Of a DNA stretch of 64,000 nt, positions 26,560 through 35,852 are shown piece after piece. The notes under the pieces were generated by a model. That model was not told the DNA's origin, ran no database searches, and saw nothing but the letters and a program-made list of their open reading frames with translations. Location: NCBI GenBank assembly GCA_027488735.1, contig JAIYBB010000005.1, positions 333,155 through 397,154 of the forward strand, in the 5' to 3' direction. A program made the position numbers and the translations under genes. Position 1 is the stretch's first letter. Every line of letters begins with the position of its first letter. This DNA comes from Comamonadaceae bacterium. Its GTDB lineage: Bacteria; Pseudomonadota; Gammaproteobacteria; Burkholderiales; Burkholderiaceae_C.

Positions 26560-27375
26560 TTATTTGCGTACCGAAGGCACTTCTATGTTCAAGCCTTGTG
26601 CGCGCCACATCAAATACAAACTGATATCGCGCATGTCTTTGTGTCCCCAAGCCGGAATTTCTGCTTTCACGCCGGTATAGCAAAACCGCAGACGCCGCTC
26701 GAGTGAAGCCAAGCGTTGCCATTCGATCCGGTAGGCTGGGTAGGCATTGGGTTGGCCTTGGCTCAGTTTGTCAGTAAACAATTTGATGCCGTAGCGCTGG
26801 TCGTGGCATTGCGTGCAAGCCAAGTTCATTTGGCCTTGGCGTGTCATGAATATTTTTTGACCCGCCTCAAAATGCGATTGGGCTTTGCCGTCAATGCGCA
26901 CTTGAATCGGCATGCCGTTGGACGCGGAGGTGACGAACAAGGTCATGGCCAGCAATTCGTCGGACTCCAATGGCCACTCACTGGCTTTTTGATTTTTTTG
27001 CCGGCACTGGCGAATACGGTCTTCAAGATTGAACAATTGCCCACTGGCTTTGTCTATGGCGGGATAGCGCGTGGCCACGCCTTTCATGCTGGTACTTGTT
27101 TCGCCATGGCAGGACTGGCAGCTTTTATCGGATTTGCCGGCCACTTGCTTCCACAACTTCCCGCCCTTGTCCATGGCTGGAAGCGCAGGATTGGCGAAAT
27201 CATCGGCTTGCAAATCCAAAATTTCGGGACCCGTGAATGCCAAGCCTGATTGCAATTTTTCCAACGGAATCAGGCGTTGTTGGGCATGCAATGGTGTGGT
27301 GAACACGAGCATGCCTAGCCCCACCAGACCCATACAAACACCGCAGCGTTTCAAAACGGAGATGAGCAAGAACAT
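26560..27375 (-). CDS. soxA: Diheme sulfur-oxidation cytochrome SoxA
   Basis: A 271-residue periplasmic cytochrome with a signal peptide ending near HAQQ. It has two heme motifs, CQSCH at 86-90 and CTQCH at 187-191, and C232 in RLRFCYTG, the residue that becomes the persulfide heme ligand in SoxAX. It joins a sulfur substrate to the SoxY cysteine together with SoxX. It is the last gene of the operon, two bases after soxZ. All key residues are present, so it should be functional. Confidence 0.9.
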   Translation of the reverse strand: MFLLISVLKRCGVCMGLVGLGMLVFTTPLHAQQRLIPLEKLQSGLAFTGPEILDLQADDFANPALPAMDKGGKLWKQVAGKSDKSCQSCHGETSTSMKGVATRYPAIDKASGQLFNLEDRIRQCRQKNQKASEWPLESDELLAMTLFVTSASNGMPIQVRIDGKAQSHFEAGQKIFMTRQGQMNLACTQCHDQRYGIKLFTDKLSQGQPNAYPAYRIEWQRLASLERRLRFCYTGVKAEIPAWGHKDMRDISLYLMWRAQGLNIEVPSVRK

Positions 27376-27376
27376 G

Positions 27377-27727
27377 TCAGGACTTGGGGGCCTGTGATTG
27401 ATTGGCGGGTTCGACCACCAAGTTGTGGCGCAGTTCGCCGATATAGCCTTTGTCGTCTACCCAGCGGAAATAGAGCTCACCAGAGCGGGTGGCACGCAGG
27501 TAAAACTCGAACAACGGATTGGCTGATGTGCCAGTGGTGGGCTCGACCCGAAACACTTCCTTGTCATGCAAGATGCACTGCAAATGTCGGATCACATTGC
27601 GTTTGACCAATACACCTTCCAGGTCGCGCAAGAAACCACTGTCCATCGGGTGCTGGACCAACAAACGCAACTTGAACACATCGCCTTCGAGGATGCGGTT
27701 GGGGACTTGTAATCGTGCGGTTGTCAT
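27377..27727 (-). CDS. soxZ: Sulfur carrier complex subunit SoxZ
   Basis: A 116-residue beta-sandwich subunit, a little longer than usual. Matches include PNRILEGDVFKLRLLVQHPM, FRVEPTTGTSANPLFEFYLR and YFRWVDDKGY. SoxZ pairs with SoxY to form the carrier on which sulfur intermediates are bound. The ATG is three bases after the soxY stop. Confidence 0.9.
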   Translation of the reverse strand: MTTARLQVPNRILEGDVFKLRLLVQHPMDSGFLRDLEGVLVKRNVIRHLQCILHDKEVFRVEPTTGTSANPLFEFYLRATRSGELYFRWVDDKGYIGELRHNLVVEPANQSQAPKS

Positions 27728-27730
27728 GCG

Positions 27731-28240
27731 TTACCCGTTGTCAATGCAAGCCGCTTCAGTGACCACCACTTCTTGCGTTTCGTAGCGAAAAGTACCGTCA
27801 GACAAACGGGCCAAGGCCACCACCATTTGGGTGCCTGATAAGCGCACACGCATGCTCAGTTCAGCGCGCCCATTCCATGGGCCCAACACAAACATCGCCA
27901 TCAATGGCACAGGGTTGCGTTGCGAGATCAGGTAGATGTGGGTCACATGAGAGGCCTCGGTCATGGGGCTGTCAACCTTCAGGCTCAAAGGGACCAAATG
28001 GCCGTTGTCTGCCAACATGGGCAAGGACAAGGTGACGCCTTCGTGCTTCATCGCTTGACGCACCACATAAGGTGCCACCATTTCCTCGAAATTGCGCAAC
28101 CGCGCATCGCTCAAGTCTTGCACGCGGCCCAGTACCGACATGTCTTGTGCATTCGTTAAACCAGTGCTCACCCCCCACGCGCCGACGGTGGTTTGTAAAA
28201 AACGGATCAGGTAATCGCGGCGCGACAACGTTGGCAACAT
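27731..28240 (-). CDS. soxY: Sulfur carrier SoxY with atypical C-terminus
   Basis: A 169-residue carrier protein with a Tat signal (SRRDYLIRFLQTTVGAWG) at the N-terminus. The body matches SoxY (SMRVRLSGTQMVVALARLSDG). SoxY normally ends in GGCGG, whose Cys carries the substrate; here the protein ends TEAACIDNG, so a Cys is kept but with four residues after it and no Gly pair before. I checked the reading frame up to the TAA. ATG at 28240 overlaps the soxX stop by one base, with AAGGAC upstream. It may be a variant carrier; see findings. Confidence 0.85.
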   Translation of the reverse strand: MLPTLSRRDYLIRFLQTTVGAWGVSTGLTNAQDMSVLGRVQDLSDARLRNFEEMVAPYVVRQAMKHEGVTLSLPMLADNGHLVPLSLKVDSPMTEASHVTHIYLISQRNPVPLMAMFVLGPWNGRAELSMRVRLSGTQMVVALARLSDGTFRYETQEVVVTEAACIDNG

Positions 28241-28653
28241 CAAGGTCCTTTGGTGGCAGTGAGCAAGTAGGCAACGATATCTTCCAAGCCTTGCTCGGTG
28301 AGTATTGTTTTGCCAATCAAGGGCTTGGCCACATTATGCAAGCCTTGTGTGCTGAAGTAGGCGGGCATGAAGGTTTGCGGGTTGAGCAAACGCGGGTCGG
28401 CAATGCGATAGCGAATTTGTTCTGCACTCAGGCGTTGGCTCAAGCCATTGAGGTTTGGGCCCATTTCACCGCCTTCTTTCATACCCGGAATGGCATGGCA
28501 CAACACACAACCGGTTTCTTGACGGTTGACCAACAGTTTGCGACCGCGCTCTGGGTTGGCGTTAGCGCTCGAGGCTGTGGCGGGCATGACATCGCTTGAC
28601 GCCCATGCCGTTGCAGCGCTGAACAAAAGCGTGGCAAACCAAATGTGCTTCAT
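28240..28653 (-). CDS. soxX: Monoheme sulfur-oxidation cytochrome SoxX
   Basis: A 137-residue periplasmic cytochrome with a signal peptide (ending TAWASS), heme motif CVLCH at 49-53, and a Met ligand candidate in TFMPAYF. It pairs with SoxA. The start overlaps the stop of the Mo hydroxylase gene (ATGA), so both are translated together, an unusual partnership. Confidence 0.88.
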   Translation of the reverse strand: MKHIWFATLLFSAATAWASSDVMPATASSANANPERGRKLLVNRQETGCVLCHAIPGMKEGGEMGPNLNGLSQRLSAEQIRYRIADPRLLNPQTFMPAYFSTQGLHNVAKPLIGKTILTEQGLEDIVAYLLTATKGP

Positions 28654-30803
28654 GCTTTGACGAGAGACAAACCGTGGTTTTTCAAAGGCAGCGAACGAAT
28701 GCGCTTGCCAGTCGCGGCAAACAAAGCATTGCCCAGTGCCGGTGCGAGCGGGGCTTGCGCAGGTTCACCAACCCCACCCCAAAAACCGCCAGTAGCAGCG
28801 ATCACGGTTTCGACCTTGGGCATTTCGTTCATGCGCATCATGCGGTAGTCGTGGAAATTGGATTGCTCGACCCGACCATCTTTGACCGTCATTTCGCCCC
28901 AGAAGATCGCGGTCAAACCATGCACCACGCTTCCTTGCAATTGCGCATTGATGTTGTCCGGGTTGACCGCATAGCCCGGGTCGATCCCGATGACGATGCG
29001 GTGAATTTTGACTTCACCTCTGGCGTTGACCGACACTTCGCAGACGCATGCGGTCCAACTGCCATAGCCATCAACACTGGCGATGCCGCGGTGTACCCCT
29101 TTGGGCAACGGTTTGCCCCAGTCAGCGGCCTTGGCCACTACTTGCAAAATGCTTTTATCGCGGTTGGCTTTTTCGTTGTCAGGCAACAGCGACAAGCGAT
29201 AAGCCAGCGGGTCTTGTCCCGCCGCGTGGGCTAATTCATCAAGAAAGCACTCGCGGACAAATGGATTTTGTGAATGACCCACCGTGCGCCAAAAACCGAC
29301 AGGCACATGGGTGGTGCGAATGGCAAAGTCAACCAAGGTGTTGGGAATGGCATAGGGATGGTCGTTGAAACATGCGACAGCTTGTTGGTCCACTCCGTTT
29401 TGCAAAGGCATGCGCAGCAATTGTGAAAACAGCGAGGGGGCGCTCACGCGCACATGCAATGCTTTGGGTTTTCCGGCCTGATCCACCGTGGCACGCATGC
29501 GCACCAAACTGGCGGGACGGTACAAATCGTGTTGTATGTCTTCTTCACGACTCCACATCAGCTTGACAGGCTTGCCAGGTATTTGCATGGCGATAGCCAC
29601 AGCTTGACGTGTGAAATCTTGCGGGCTTTTGCGCCCCAGTCCACCGCCCATTTGCATGGCATACACACGCACTTTTTCTTGCGCAATGTCTGCCGTCGAA
29701 GCTGCTGCTGTCAGCGTGGATTCGGGGTTTTGGGTAGATGCCCAGATATCGAGTTGGTTTTCTGTCCACATGGCGGTACACACCATGGGCTCCATGGTGG
29801 CGTGGGCCAAATACGGGGTGTAGTAGTCGGCTTCCACCACTGGACCAGCGGCCAATACAGCCAAGGTGTCACCGTCATTGCGGGCAATAGCGGTTTCTTT
29901 GTGACTCAAACCATCGCGGTACACCTGCATGATTTGGCCGCTGTTGACCGCGCCATTTTTTCCGTTGTCCCAGTCGATGGACACATCGCGCAAGGCTTCT
30001 TTGGCACGCCACCAGTTGTCTGCCACCACAACGACGAATTCGCCGAGGTTGATGACTTTGACAATGCCGCGCCGGTTGTCCACTTTGCTGCTGTCCACTG
30101 CGGTGGCTTTGCCACCAAAGACTGGCGATTGGGCGATAGCCGCGTGCAGCATGCCTGGTAATTGCACATCGACGCCGTAGCGAATTTTTCCGGTCACGAT
30201 GTCTGCGATATCAACACGCGGCACAGACTTACCCACCAGCGTCCAAGATTTCGGGTCCTTTAAGGGGATGTCTTTCGGCGGGGTCAATTTCGCGGCATCA
30301 CCTGCGAGTTGCCCATAGCTGAGTTTTTTCCCGCTGGCGCTGTGTACGACCATGCCCATGCTGGCTTTGCATTCGGATGTCGCCACACCTAAGCGTTGGG
30401 CGGCTGCCTCAACCAACATGATGCGTGCAGCAGCACCTGCTTTGCGCAGATAGTCTTGCGAGTTACGAATGGTGCGACTGCCCACACTGGCCATGTCGCC
30501 ATACACCCGTTTGCGACGCAAATTGTCATGCGCCGGCACATCCACGATACGCACTTTTTTCCAATCGACTTCCAGCTCTTCAGCGACAAGCATCGGCGCA
30601 GAGGTTCGGCTGCCTTGGCCCATTTCGGTACGCGCGTAGCGGATCACCACTGACTCATCAGGATGTATGTCAATCCAAGCATTGACTTCGGAACTGTTGG
30701 CTGCAGCAGCGGACTGCGGCCATACAAAGCCAAGACTCAAGGTGGCGGCTGTGCTGCCACTGACTTGCAAAAATAAACGGCGGTTGATTGGCGAGTTGCT
30801 CAT
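28650..30803 (-). CDS. Mo hydroxylase molybdopterin subunit (IorB-like), copy 2
   Basis: A 717-residue molybdopterin subunit. ATG 30803 is chosen: GGAGG lies six bases upstream and it gives a Tat signal ([20 protein letters not shown]). Motifs include [19 protein letters not shown] near residue 400 and a C-terminal [17 protein letters not shown]. It overlaps the small subunit gene upstream (ATGA) and soxX downstream. The enzyme should hydroxylate an aldehyde or heterocycle in the periplasm; why it is joined to Sox genes is unclear. Confidence 0.9.
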   Translation of the reverse strand: MSNSPINRRLFLQVSGSTAATLSLGFVWPQSAAAANSSEVNAWIDIHPDESVVIRYARTEMGQGSRTSAPMLVAEELEVDWKKVRIVDVPAHDNLRRKRVYGDMASVGSRTIRNSQDYLRKAGAAARIMLVEAAAQRLGVATSECKASMGMVVHSASGKKLSYGQLAGDAAKLTPPKDIPLKDPKSWTLVGKSVPRVDIADIVTGKIRYGVDVQLPGMLHAAIAQSPVFGGKATAVDSSKVDNRRGIVKVINLGEFVVVVADNWWRAKEALRDVSIDWDNGKNGAVNSGQIMQVYRDGLSHKETAIARNDGDTLAVLAAGPVVEADYYTPYLAHATMEPMVCTAMWTENQLDIWASTQNPESTLTAAASTADIAQEKVRVYAMQMGGGLGRKSPQDFTRQAVAIAMQIPGKPVKLMWSREEDIQHDLYRPASLVRMRATVDQAGKPKALHVRVSAPSLFSQLLRMPLQNGVDQQAVACFNDHPYAIPNTLVDFAIRTTHVPVGFWRTVGHSQNPFVRECFLDELAHAAGQDPLAYRLSLLPDNEKANRDKSILQVVAKAADWGKPLPKGVHRGIASVDGYGSWTACVCEVSVNARGEVKIHRIVIGIDPGYAVNPDNINAQLQGSVVHGLTAIFWGEMTVKDGRVEQSNFHDYRMMRMNEMPKVETVIAATGGFWGGVGEPAQAPLAPALGNALFAATGKRIRSLPLKNHGLSLVKA

Positions 30804-31261
30804 GATTTGCCTCCGGCTTGACGTGCTGCTGCATGGATGGCGGTGCGTATGCGTGCGTAGGTGCCACAGCGGCAAATATGGGTCATCGCCGCATCTATGT
30901 CTTGGTCGGTGGGTTTGGGTTTTTTCTTGAGCAAGGCGACAGCAGCGAGCATTTGCCCGCCTTGGCAATAGCCACATTGCGGCACCTGGTGGTCAATCCA
31001 AGCTTGTTGTACCGCATGCAACTTGCCCTTGTCTGCCAGTCCTTCGATGCTGACGACTTTTTGACCGTCAGCCGATGACACGGGGTAACTGCAAGAGCGT
31101 ACCGGTTCACCATTGAGTAATACGGTGCAAGCTCCGCACTGTGCGATGCCGCATCCGTACTTCGGCCCTTTGATATCGAGTTCGTCGCGCAACGCCCACA
31201 GCAGGGGCATTTCGGGTTCTACATCGAGTTCGTGGTTTTTTCCGTTGACATGGAGTTTCAT
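30800..31261 (-). CDS. Mo hydroxylase [2Fe-2S] subunit (IorA-like), copy 2
   Basis: A 153-residue subunit with the plant-type cluster motif [13 protein letters not shown] and Cys in RSCSY, then the second cluster in CGYCQGGQ and ICRCGTY. Same length and order as copy 1 at 11599. It starts 11 bases after the esterase gene and overlaps its large subunit by four bases. Confidence 0.9.
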   Translation of the reverse strand: MKLHVNGKNHELDVEPEMPLLWALRDELDIKGPKYGCGIAQCGACTVLLNGEPVRSCSYPVSSADGQKVVSIEGLADKGKLHAVQQAWIDHQVPQCGYCQGGQMLAAVALLKKKPKPTDQDIDAAMTHICRCGTYARIRTAIHAAARQAGGKS

Positions 31262-31272
31262 GGAGCCGGTCC

Positions 31273-32208
31273 TTATGAAAGATAACGTTTAAGTGCATCC
31301 GCACACACAGCAACGCCGGTGTGGGCTTCACGCATGATGCGACCCATGGTGATGAAGCCATGGATTTGCCGTTCAAAACAAATGTATTCGGCACTGCTGC
31401 CAGCCGCTGACAAGGCATTGGCGTACATGCGCCCCTCGTCGCGCAAAGGGTCAAACCCAGCGGTCAAGACCAGCGCTGGCGGCAAGTCAGCATGTGATTG
31501 CGCTTTGAGGGGTGAGGCGCGCCAGTCATGCGCCATGTCGCGCTCAGGCAAGTAATGGTCCATGAACCAATGCATGATGTCGGCGGTTAACGCGTAGCCT
31601 TCACCGTTGTCGTGATAGCTTTGCGTGTCCGGGTACATCAAAGTGGCAGGATAAATCAGCAATTGAAAAGCCGGTTGATACGCTTGTTCCCGCGCGCCCA
31701 AACACACCGCTGCAGCCAAATTGCCACCTGCGCTGTCGCCGCCTACAGCGATGCGTTCAGCAGCGATATGCAAGTGCTGGGCGTTGTCAGCCACCCATTG
31801 AAATGCGGCTTGCGCATCGTCATAAGCAGCAGGGAAAACATGTTCCGGTGCCAATCGGTAGTCCACCGAAAACACTGCACAACCACTGGATTGGCAGAGT
31901 TGACGACACAACACATCATGTGTGTCTATGTCGCCAATCACCCAACCACCCCCGTGGTAGTAAACCAGCGCCGGTAGAACTTGCGTGGCTAACGTGCCTG
32001 CTGGGCGGAATTCTCGAATTTTGATGTGTGTACCGTTCATCGCTACCTGGTGGTCGTGGCAGCGAGACACCTCTGGCGGTTCAGGTTGTGTGAACCCTTT
32101 GCGCATCAAATAGGCTTGGCGTGCTTGCACAGGGGTTTGCTCATTGAAAGCAGGCACCGCTCTTTCAACCATGAGTTGCAACAGAAATTTGGCTTGGGGG
32201 TCGAGCAT
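31273..32208 (-). CDS. Alpha/beta hydrolase, hormone-sensitive lipase family
   Basis: A 311-residue esterase. Oxyanion-hole motif HGGGW at 85-89, nucleophile S159 in GGDSAGGN, catalytic Asp in AGFDPLRDE and His in ERQIHGF. It hydrolyses carboxyl esters in the cytoplasm; there is no signal peptide. It is the first gene of the operon that continues into the Mo hydroxylase and SoxXYZA, so it may prepare or finish the substrate of that pathway (inference). Confidence 0.87.
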   Translation of the reverse strand: MLDPQAKFLLQLMVERAVPAFNEQTPVQARQAYLMRKGFTQPEPPEVSRCHDHQVAMNGTHIKIREFRPAGTLATQVLPALVYYHGGGWVIGDIDTHDVLCRQLCQSSGCAVFSVDYRLAPEHVFPAAYDDAQAAFQWVADNAQHLHIAAERIAVGGDSAGGNLAAAVCLGAREQAYQPAFQLLIYPATLMYPDTQSYHDNGEGYALTADIMHWFMDHYLPERDMAHDWRASPLKAQSHADLPPALVLTAGFDPLRDEGRMYANALSAAGSSAEYICFERQIHGFITMGRIMREAHTGVAVCADALKRYLS

Positions 32209-32247
32209 GGCAGTCAGCAGTTTGTGGACAGGTAAAGCAGCACTGCC

Positions 32248-33072
32248 TTAAGAGGCGGGTGCCACGAGTGAATAAGCATTTTCATGGGTTTTCAGCCATT
32301 CCTGGGACAGAGCGTCCGGGTGCTGGGAGGGATGAAAATCAGCGTTGAAGTAGTCGCGCCAAAGAGCATAGCTTTCACGAAACAAGCCGCCTTTGGCAAA
32401 CAAATGCCGCCAAGCACTGCGCCATGTGGACACCTTGAACAAGGCGCCGTCATGCCAAAGATTGTTGACAGTTTGGCGCAGCAAGTCGGTCAGAAAAAAC
32501 CAAGTGACGCGACGCATCCAGCGCAGTCGCCATGTTTCATCGCCACCCAATGCTTTGTAAACATCAAATGCGGTGGATCGGTGCTCGCTTTCTTCGCTGG
32601 CATGCCACAGCCACAGGGTTTTCAGTCTGTCATCGGCGTTTGCTAAGAACCAAGGATTGGCCAGCAACCAATGGGCGAACACTGCGGTGTAGTGTTCTGT
32701 GGCTGCAGTGGCGGCCAGGGAATGGCGCAGGTCAAAGGTTTGCATGATCGCAATGCGTTTTGCCGCACGATTTTCCCAATGGTTGACCATGCCAAGCGCA
32801 GTCAAATGCAGGTTGTACAGGCTGTGGACTCGGCGGTGTACGGCTTCTTGCCCGACAAATCCCTTGACCTCGTCTTTGAACAGCGCTTGTTTATCCAGCG
32901 GCAATTGCTTCAAGCCATCGCGCACACTGTCTAGGAAAAATTGTTCACCCACGGGGAAGCTCATGGACAAAGCATTCATGAAGGCGGAGCTAAATGCATC
33001 GCCACCATTCCAACGCAGGGCGAAAGGTGTTTTCAAATCGATCAACAACTGGCGGATAACAAGTTGGTTCAT
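32248..33072 (-). CDS. Predicted metal-dependent hydrolase (PF10118 type)
   Basis: A 274-residue all-helical protein. Repeated acidic/His motifs fit a ferritin-like di-metal site: EVKGFVGQEAVHRRVH, TAATEHYTAVFAHWLL and WHASEESEHRSTAFDVY. This matches the PF10118 group, whose substrate is not established. It starts seven bases after the stop of the small secreted protein gene, so the two may be cotranscribed. Confidence 0.78.
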   Translation of the reverse strand: MNQLVIRQLLIDLKTPFALRWNGGDAFSSAFMNALSMSFPVGEQFFLDSVRDGLKQLPLDKQALFKDEVKGFVGQEAVHRRVHSLYNLHLTALGMVNHWENRAAKRIAIMQTFDLRHSLAATAATEHYTAVFAHWLLANPWFLANADDRLKTLWLWHASEESEHRSTAFDVYKALGGDETWRLRWMRRVTWFFLTDLLRQTVNNLWHDGALFKVSTWRSAWRHLFAKGGLFRESYALWRDYFNADFHPSQHPDALSQEWLKTHENAYSLVAPAS

Positions 33073-33079
33073 GAGGTGT

Positions 33080-33538
33080 TCATCCAGGTGGCAATTGACA
33101 AGGACCGGTGACGAAAAACTTCAATTTCTTGCCATATCTTTGAACAACCTTGATGGCTTTGATATTCACTGGTTCGCGGTTTATTTTGACTTCTGATTCT
33201 TCCATGGTTTGCAGATTTTTTCGCTTGACCCATAAACTGGTTTTTGAGGTCAGGTCAACGCCTTCAAATTCCGGGGTTCGAAGGGTGTTGACAAAAAAAG
33301 TATAGAGTTTTGGGCCGTCAATTCTGATGTACAAATGGTCACCGATGGAAGTGATCTCTACTTTCACAGAGGCGGGCTCAATCTTGACTTTGTCCATTTC
33401 TGGAAAACTGCCTTGTACGTCGCAGGTCAGGGTGTACGCCCACGCTGGTTGCAACAGGCATGCCGAGCACAGCAAAGCTGACAGCGCCCATCGTGGGTGC
33501 CAGCGCGCCGCAAAACCGTTTAAGAACGACAAAACCAT
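33080..33538 (-). CDS. Hypothetical exported protein
   Basis: A 152-residue protein with a signal peptide (hydrophobic residues 17-34, ending PAWAY). Two cysteines, one near the mature N-terminus (LTCDVQG) and one at the C-terminus (GPCQLPP), could form a disulfide. The rest is beta-rich. I recognise no family. It lies upstream of the PF10118 gene. Confidence 0.68.
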   Translation of the reverse strand: MVLSFLNGFAARWHPRWALSALLCSACLLQPAWAYTLTCDVQGSFPEMDKVKIEPASVKVEITSIGDHLYIRIDGPKLYTFFVNTLRTPEFEGVDLTSKTSLWVKRKNLQTMEESEVKINREPVNIKAIKVVQRYGKKLKFFVTGPCQLPPG

Positions 33539-33668
33539 GACAGCCTCTCAATATTGCAATCATCGCATGGCAAGTCATGCCCCTTGGCTGCTCAATTCCA
33601 AGCCATTGACAGGTACTTGGTTATTATTCAAAGCTGTGAATTGACTTCATCTCTCAAAAGGACTGACC

Positions 33669-34202
33669 GTGGTTACCAACAAAGCACGATGGATAAATGG
33701 TTCGGTGGTGGTGGCTGCGGTGTGTGCCACTTGGCCTTGGACTGCCGGGGCGTTTGACGCGGGCAAGATGGAAGATTTCAAAACCACCAATGTGTGCAAA
33801 TACTGTGATTTGACAGACGCCCCTTTGGGTGGGCGAGACATGCGCGGGGCCGACTTTCAAAACGCTAATCTCTCGGGGGCAGTATTGTCCAAGGCCAATT
33901 TGAGCGAGCGTCCTATGGAAAAACGCACGCTCGTCACCAATTTTGAAGACGCCAATTTGCGCCGCGCAGACTTCAGCGGCGCCAACTTGCACATGGCCAA
34001 TTTCACCAACTCCTATTTGCGTGAAACCAATTTATCTGGGGCGGACTTGGGAGAAGCGGTGTTGATAAATGCCAACTTGAAAGGTGCGGTTTTGGCAGGT
34101 GCAAATTTAAAAGGTGCCAAGACAGACGGCGCGAAATGGGACGAGGTTAAATTTTGCAAAACCACCATGCCCGACGGCACGGTAAACGACAGTGGCTGTT
34201 GA
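33669..34202 (+). CDS. Exported pentapeptide-repeat protein
   Basis: A 177-residue protein with a signal peptide ending near AGAFD, then CKYCDL, then roughly 18 pentapeptide units of the A(D/N)LXX type (ADFQNANLSGAVLSKANL, ADFSGANLHMANF, and so on). These build a right-handed quadrilateral beta helix. A GTG start at 33669 has AAAAGGA upstream. The role is unknown; the export signal separates it from cytoplasmic DNA-mimic pentapeptide proteins. Confidence 0.85.
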   Translation: MVTNKARWINGSVVVAAVCATWPWTAGAFDAGKMEDFKTTNVCKYCDLTDAPLGGRDMRGADFQNANLSGAVLSKANLSERPMEKRTLVTNFEDANLRRADFSGANLHMANFTNSYLRETNLSGADLGEAVLINANLKGAVLAGANLKGAKTDGAKWDEVKFCKTTMPDGTVNDSGC

Positions 34203-34271
34203 AAAAATACCCCAAAGTAGTTCGAATTTTTTCAGTTTGAATCCTGTTGTACTCTTCTGTCATTGAACGCT

Positions 34272-34311
34272 GCTGCCAATTGCCGCTCGGGCATGATTTG
34301 CAATTGGCAGC
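34272..34311. terminator. Hairpin between convergent genes
   Basis: Perfect 12-bp stem GCTGCCAATTGC/GCAATTGGCAGC with a 16-base loop, between the convergent pentapeptide and TerC genes. There is no strong T run on either side, so termination is plausible but not certain. Confidence 0.5.
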
Positions 34312-34319
34312 GTGTCGCT

Positions 34320-35081
34320 TTAATCGTCTTCACCCGGTATGGTGGGTTCACGCAATTTGACGGGTTTGCTTCCTGTTTTTTTGCGAAAGTGGATGTTGAG
34401 CAATTCAACACCAAATGAGAATGCCATGGCAAAGTAGACATAGCCCTTGGGAACGTGGTGGCCAAAGCCTTCAGCAACCAGCACCACGCCCACCACCACC
34501 AGAAAGCTCAGCGCCAGCATTTTGATTGATGGATGGGCCTCTACAAATTCACCGATAGCACGCGCAAACAGCATCATCAGTCCCAAAGAAATCACAACGG
34601 CGGCGATCATGATGCGCACATCATCGACCATGCCGACGGCAGTGATGATGGAGTCCAGTGAAAACACCAAATCGATGATGATGATTTGGGCAATGATGGC
34701 CATCACATTGGCTTTGACTTTGATACCTGTCGCATGATCGATCTCTTCACCTTCTAAGGACTGGTGAATTTCAGCCGTGCTTTTCCAAATCAAAAACAAG
34801 CCACCCGCCAGCAGAATCAAATCACGACCCGAAAACGGCTGTTCCATGACGGTGAACAGCGGCTCCACCAAGCCAATGATGAAAGACAGCAATAACAACA
34901 AGGCGATTCGCAAAAACATGGCCATGAACAAACCGATGCGTCTGGCCATTTCTTGTTTGGCTTTTGGCAATTTACTGACCAATATGGAAATAAAAATGAT
35001 GTTGTCTATGCCCAGCACCAGTTCAAGCAAAGTCAAGGTGGCAAGCGCCATCCACATCTGGGGGTTGGTTAACAAATCCAT
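34320..35081 (-). CDS. TerC/YgdQ-family integral membrane protein
   Basis: A 253-residue protein with seven to eight membrane helices. LELVLGIDNIIFISILV and IDLVFSLDSIITAVGMVDD are the two signature helices with buried Asp residues found in TerC-like transporters, some of which export manganese. The start at 35081 matches the family's usual opening (MDLLTNPQMW); the longer frame adds 18 residues. Metal specificity is unknown. Confidence 0.87.
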   Translation of the reverse strand: MDLLTNPQMWMALATLTLLELVLGIDNIIFISILVSKLPKAKQEMARRIGLFMAMFLRIALLLLLSFIIGLVEPLFTVMEQPFSGRDLILLAGGLFLIWKSTAEIHQSLEGEEIDHATGIKVKANVMAIIAQIIIIDLVFSLDSIITAVGMVDDVRIMIAAVVISLGLMMLFARAIGEFVEAHPSIKMLALSFLVVVGVVLVAEGFGHHVPKGYVYFAMAFSFGVELLNIHFRKKTGSKPVKLREPTIPGEDD

Positions 35082-35147
35082 GTAGTTATCTCGCGGTAAA
35101 AAAGAAAGAATGTAGCCGATGCTCTCATTGAGCAATTGTGTGGTGTT

Positions 35148-35852
35148 TCAAATCTGTGGATTGGCGTGCCGACGGATACGAATATAACGATACCTTAACC
35201 ACGCGTTACGAATCAACTGGTAGGTCAGCCACATGAACCATCCAGAAAAAATGATGTCGCTCAGGAAATGCCCACCTTGCATGACGCGGGTAGTGCCAAT
35301 CAAAGCCCCGGCTGCAACACCGGCCAACAGCCAACGCTGTCGCACGCGGCGACCACGCCACATGCCCCAAGCCATCCAGACAAAGCCGCCAGCCGCGTGG
35401 CCGCTGACAAAAGAGCAATTGTGGTCACACAAGGGTTGGTAATGAAATACCGGGACAAAATCTTTGGTTCCGTTATAGGGCAGGGTTTGATATGGATGCG
35501 GCCTGCCGACATGGTCTTTCAATACCCAATCCACCAAAAAACCAATGCCAATCACCGTCAATAGCAGCCAGGCGACAACGCCTTTTCGCCAACGCAAACC
35601 GAGCATTTGAGGCCGAAAAACATTGACCAACAGCACAAGCATTGCCGACACGGTCACCAGTTTGTTGAGTTCCGGGGTGTACACATAAATCCATTTGATC
35701 CACCACCACTGGTTGGCGGGAAAACTTTGCGTCGCAGCATCGAAAAAATAATGTGACACCCGCAAATCTGTCTCTGGGAAAGCCAAAAAAAATACGATGC
35801 ACAGCAACAACCAAGGCAGCGGTTTTGCAAAGGGTTTAAACAAGAAAATCAT
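35148..35852 (-). CDS. PAP2-family membrane phosphatase 1
   Basis: A 234-residue membrane protein with six hydrophobic segments. The three catalytic motifs are KDHVGRPHP, SFVSGHAAG and TRVMQGGHFLSD, complete for a lipid phosphatase. An extra CDHNC sits just before the second motif. It probably dephosphorylates a lipid in the periplasmic leaflet. Its start overlaps the stop of a second PAP2 gene upstream. Confidence 0.85.
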   Translation of the reverse strand: MIFLFKPFAKPLPWLLLCIVFFLAFPETDLRVSHYFFDAATQSFPANQWWWIKWIYVYTPELNKLVTVSAMLVLLVNVFRPQMLGLRWRKGVVAWLLLTVIGIGFLVDWVLKDHVGRPHPYQTLPYNGTKDFVPVFHYQPLCDHNCSFVSGHAAGGFVWMAWGMWRGRRVRQRWLLAGVAAGALIGTTRVMQGGHFLSDIIFSGWFMWLTYQLIRNAWLRYRYIRIRRHANPQI

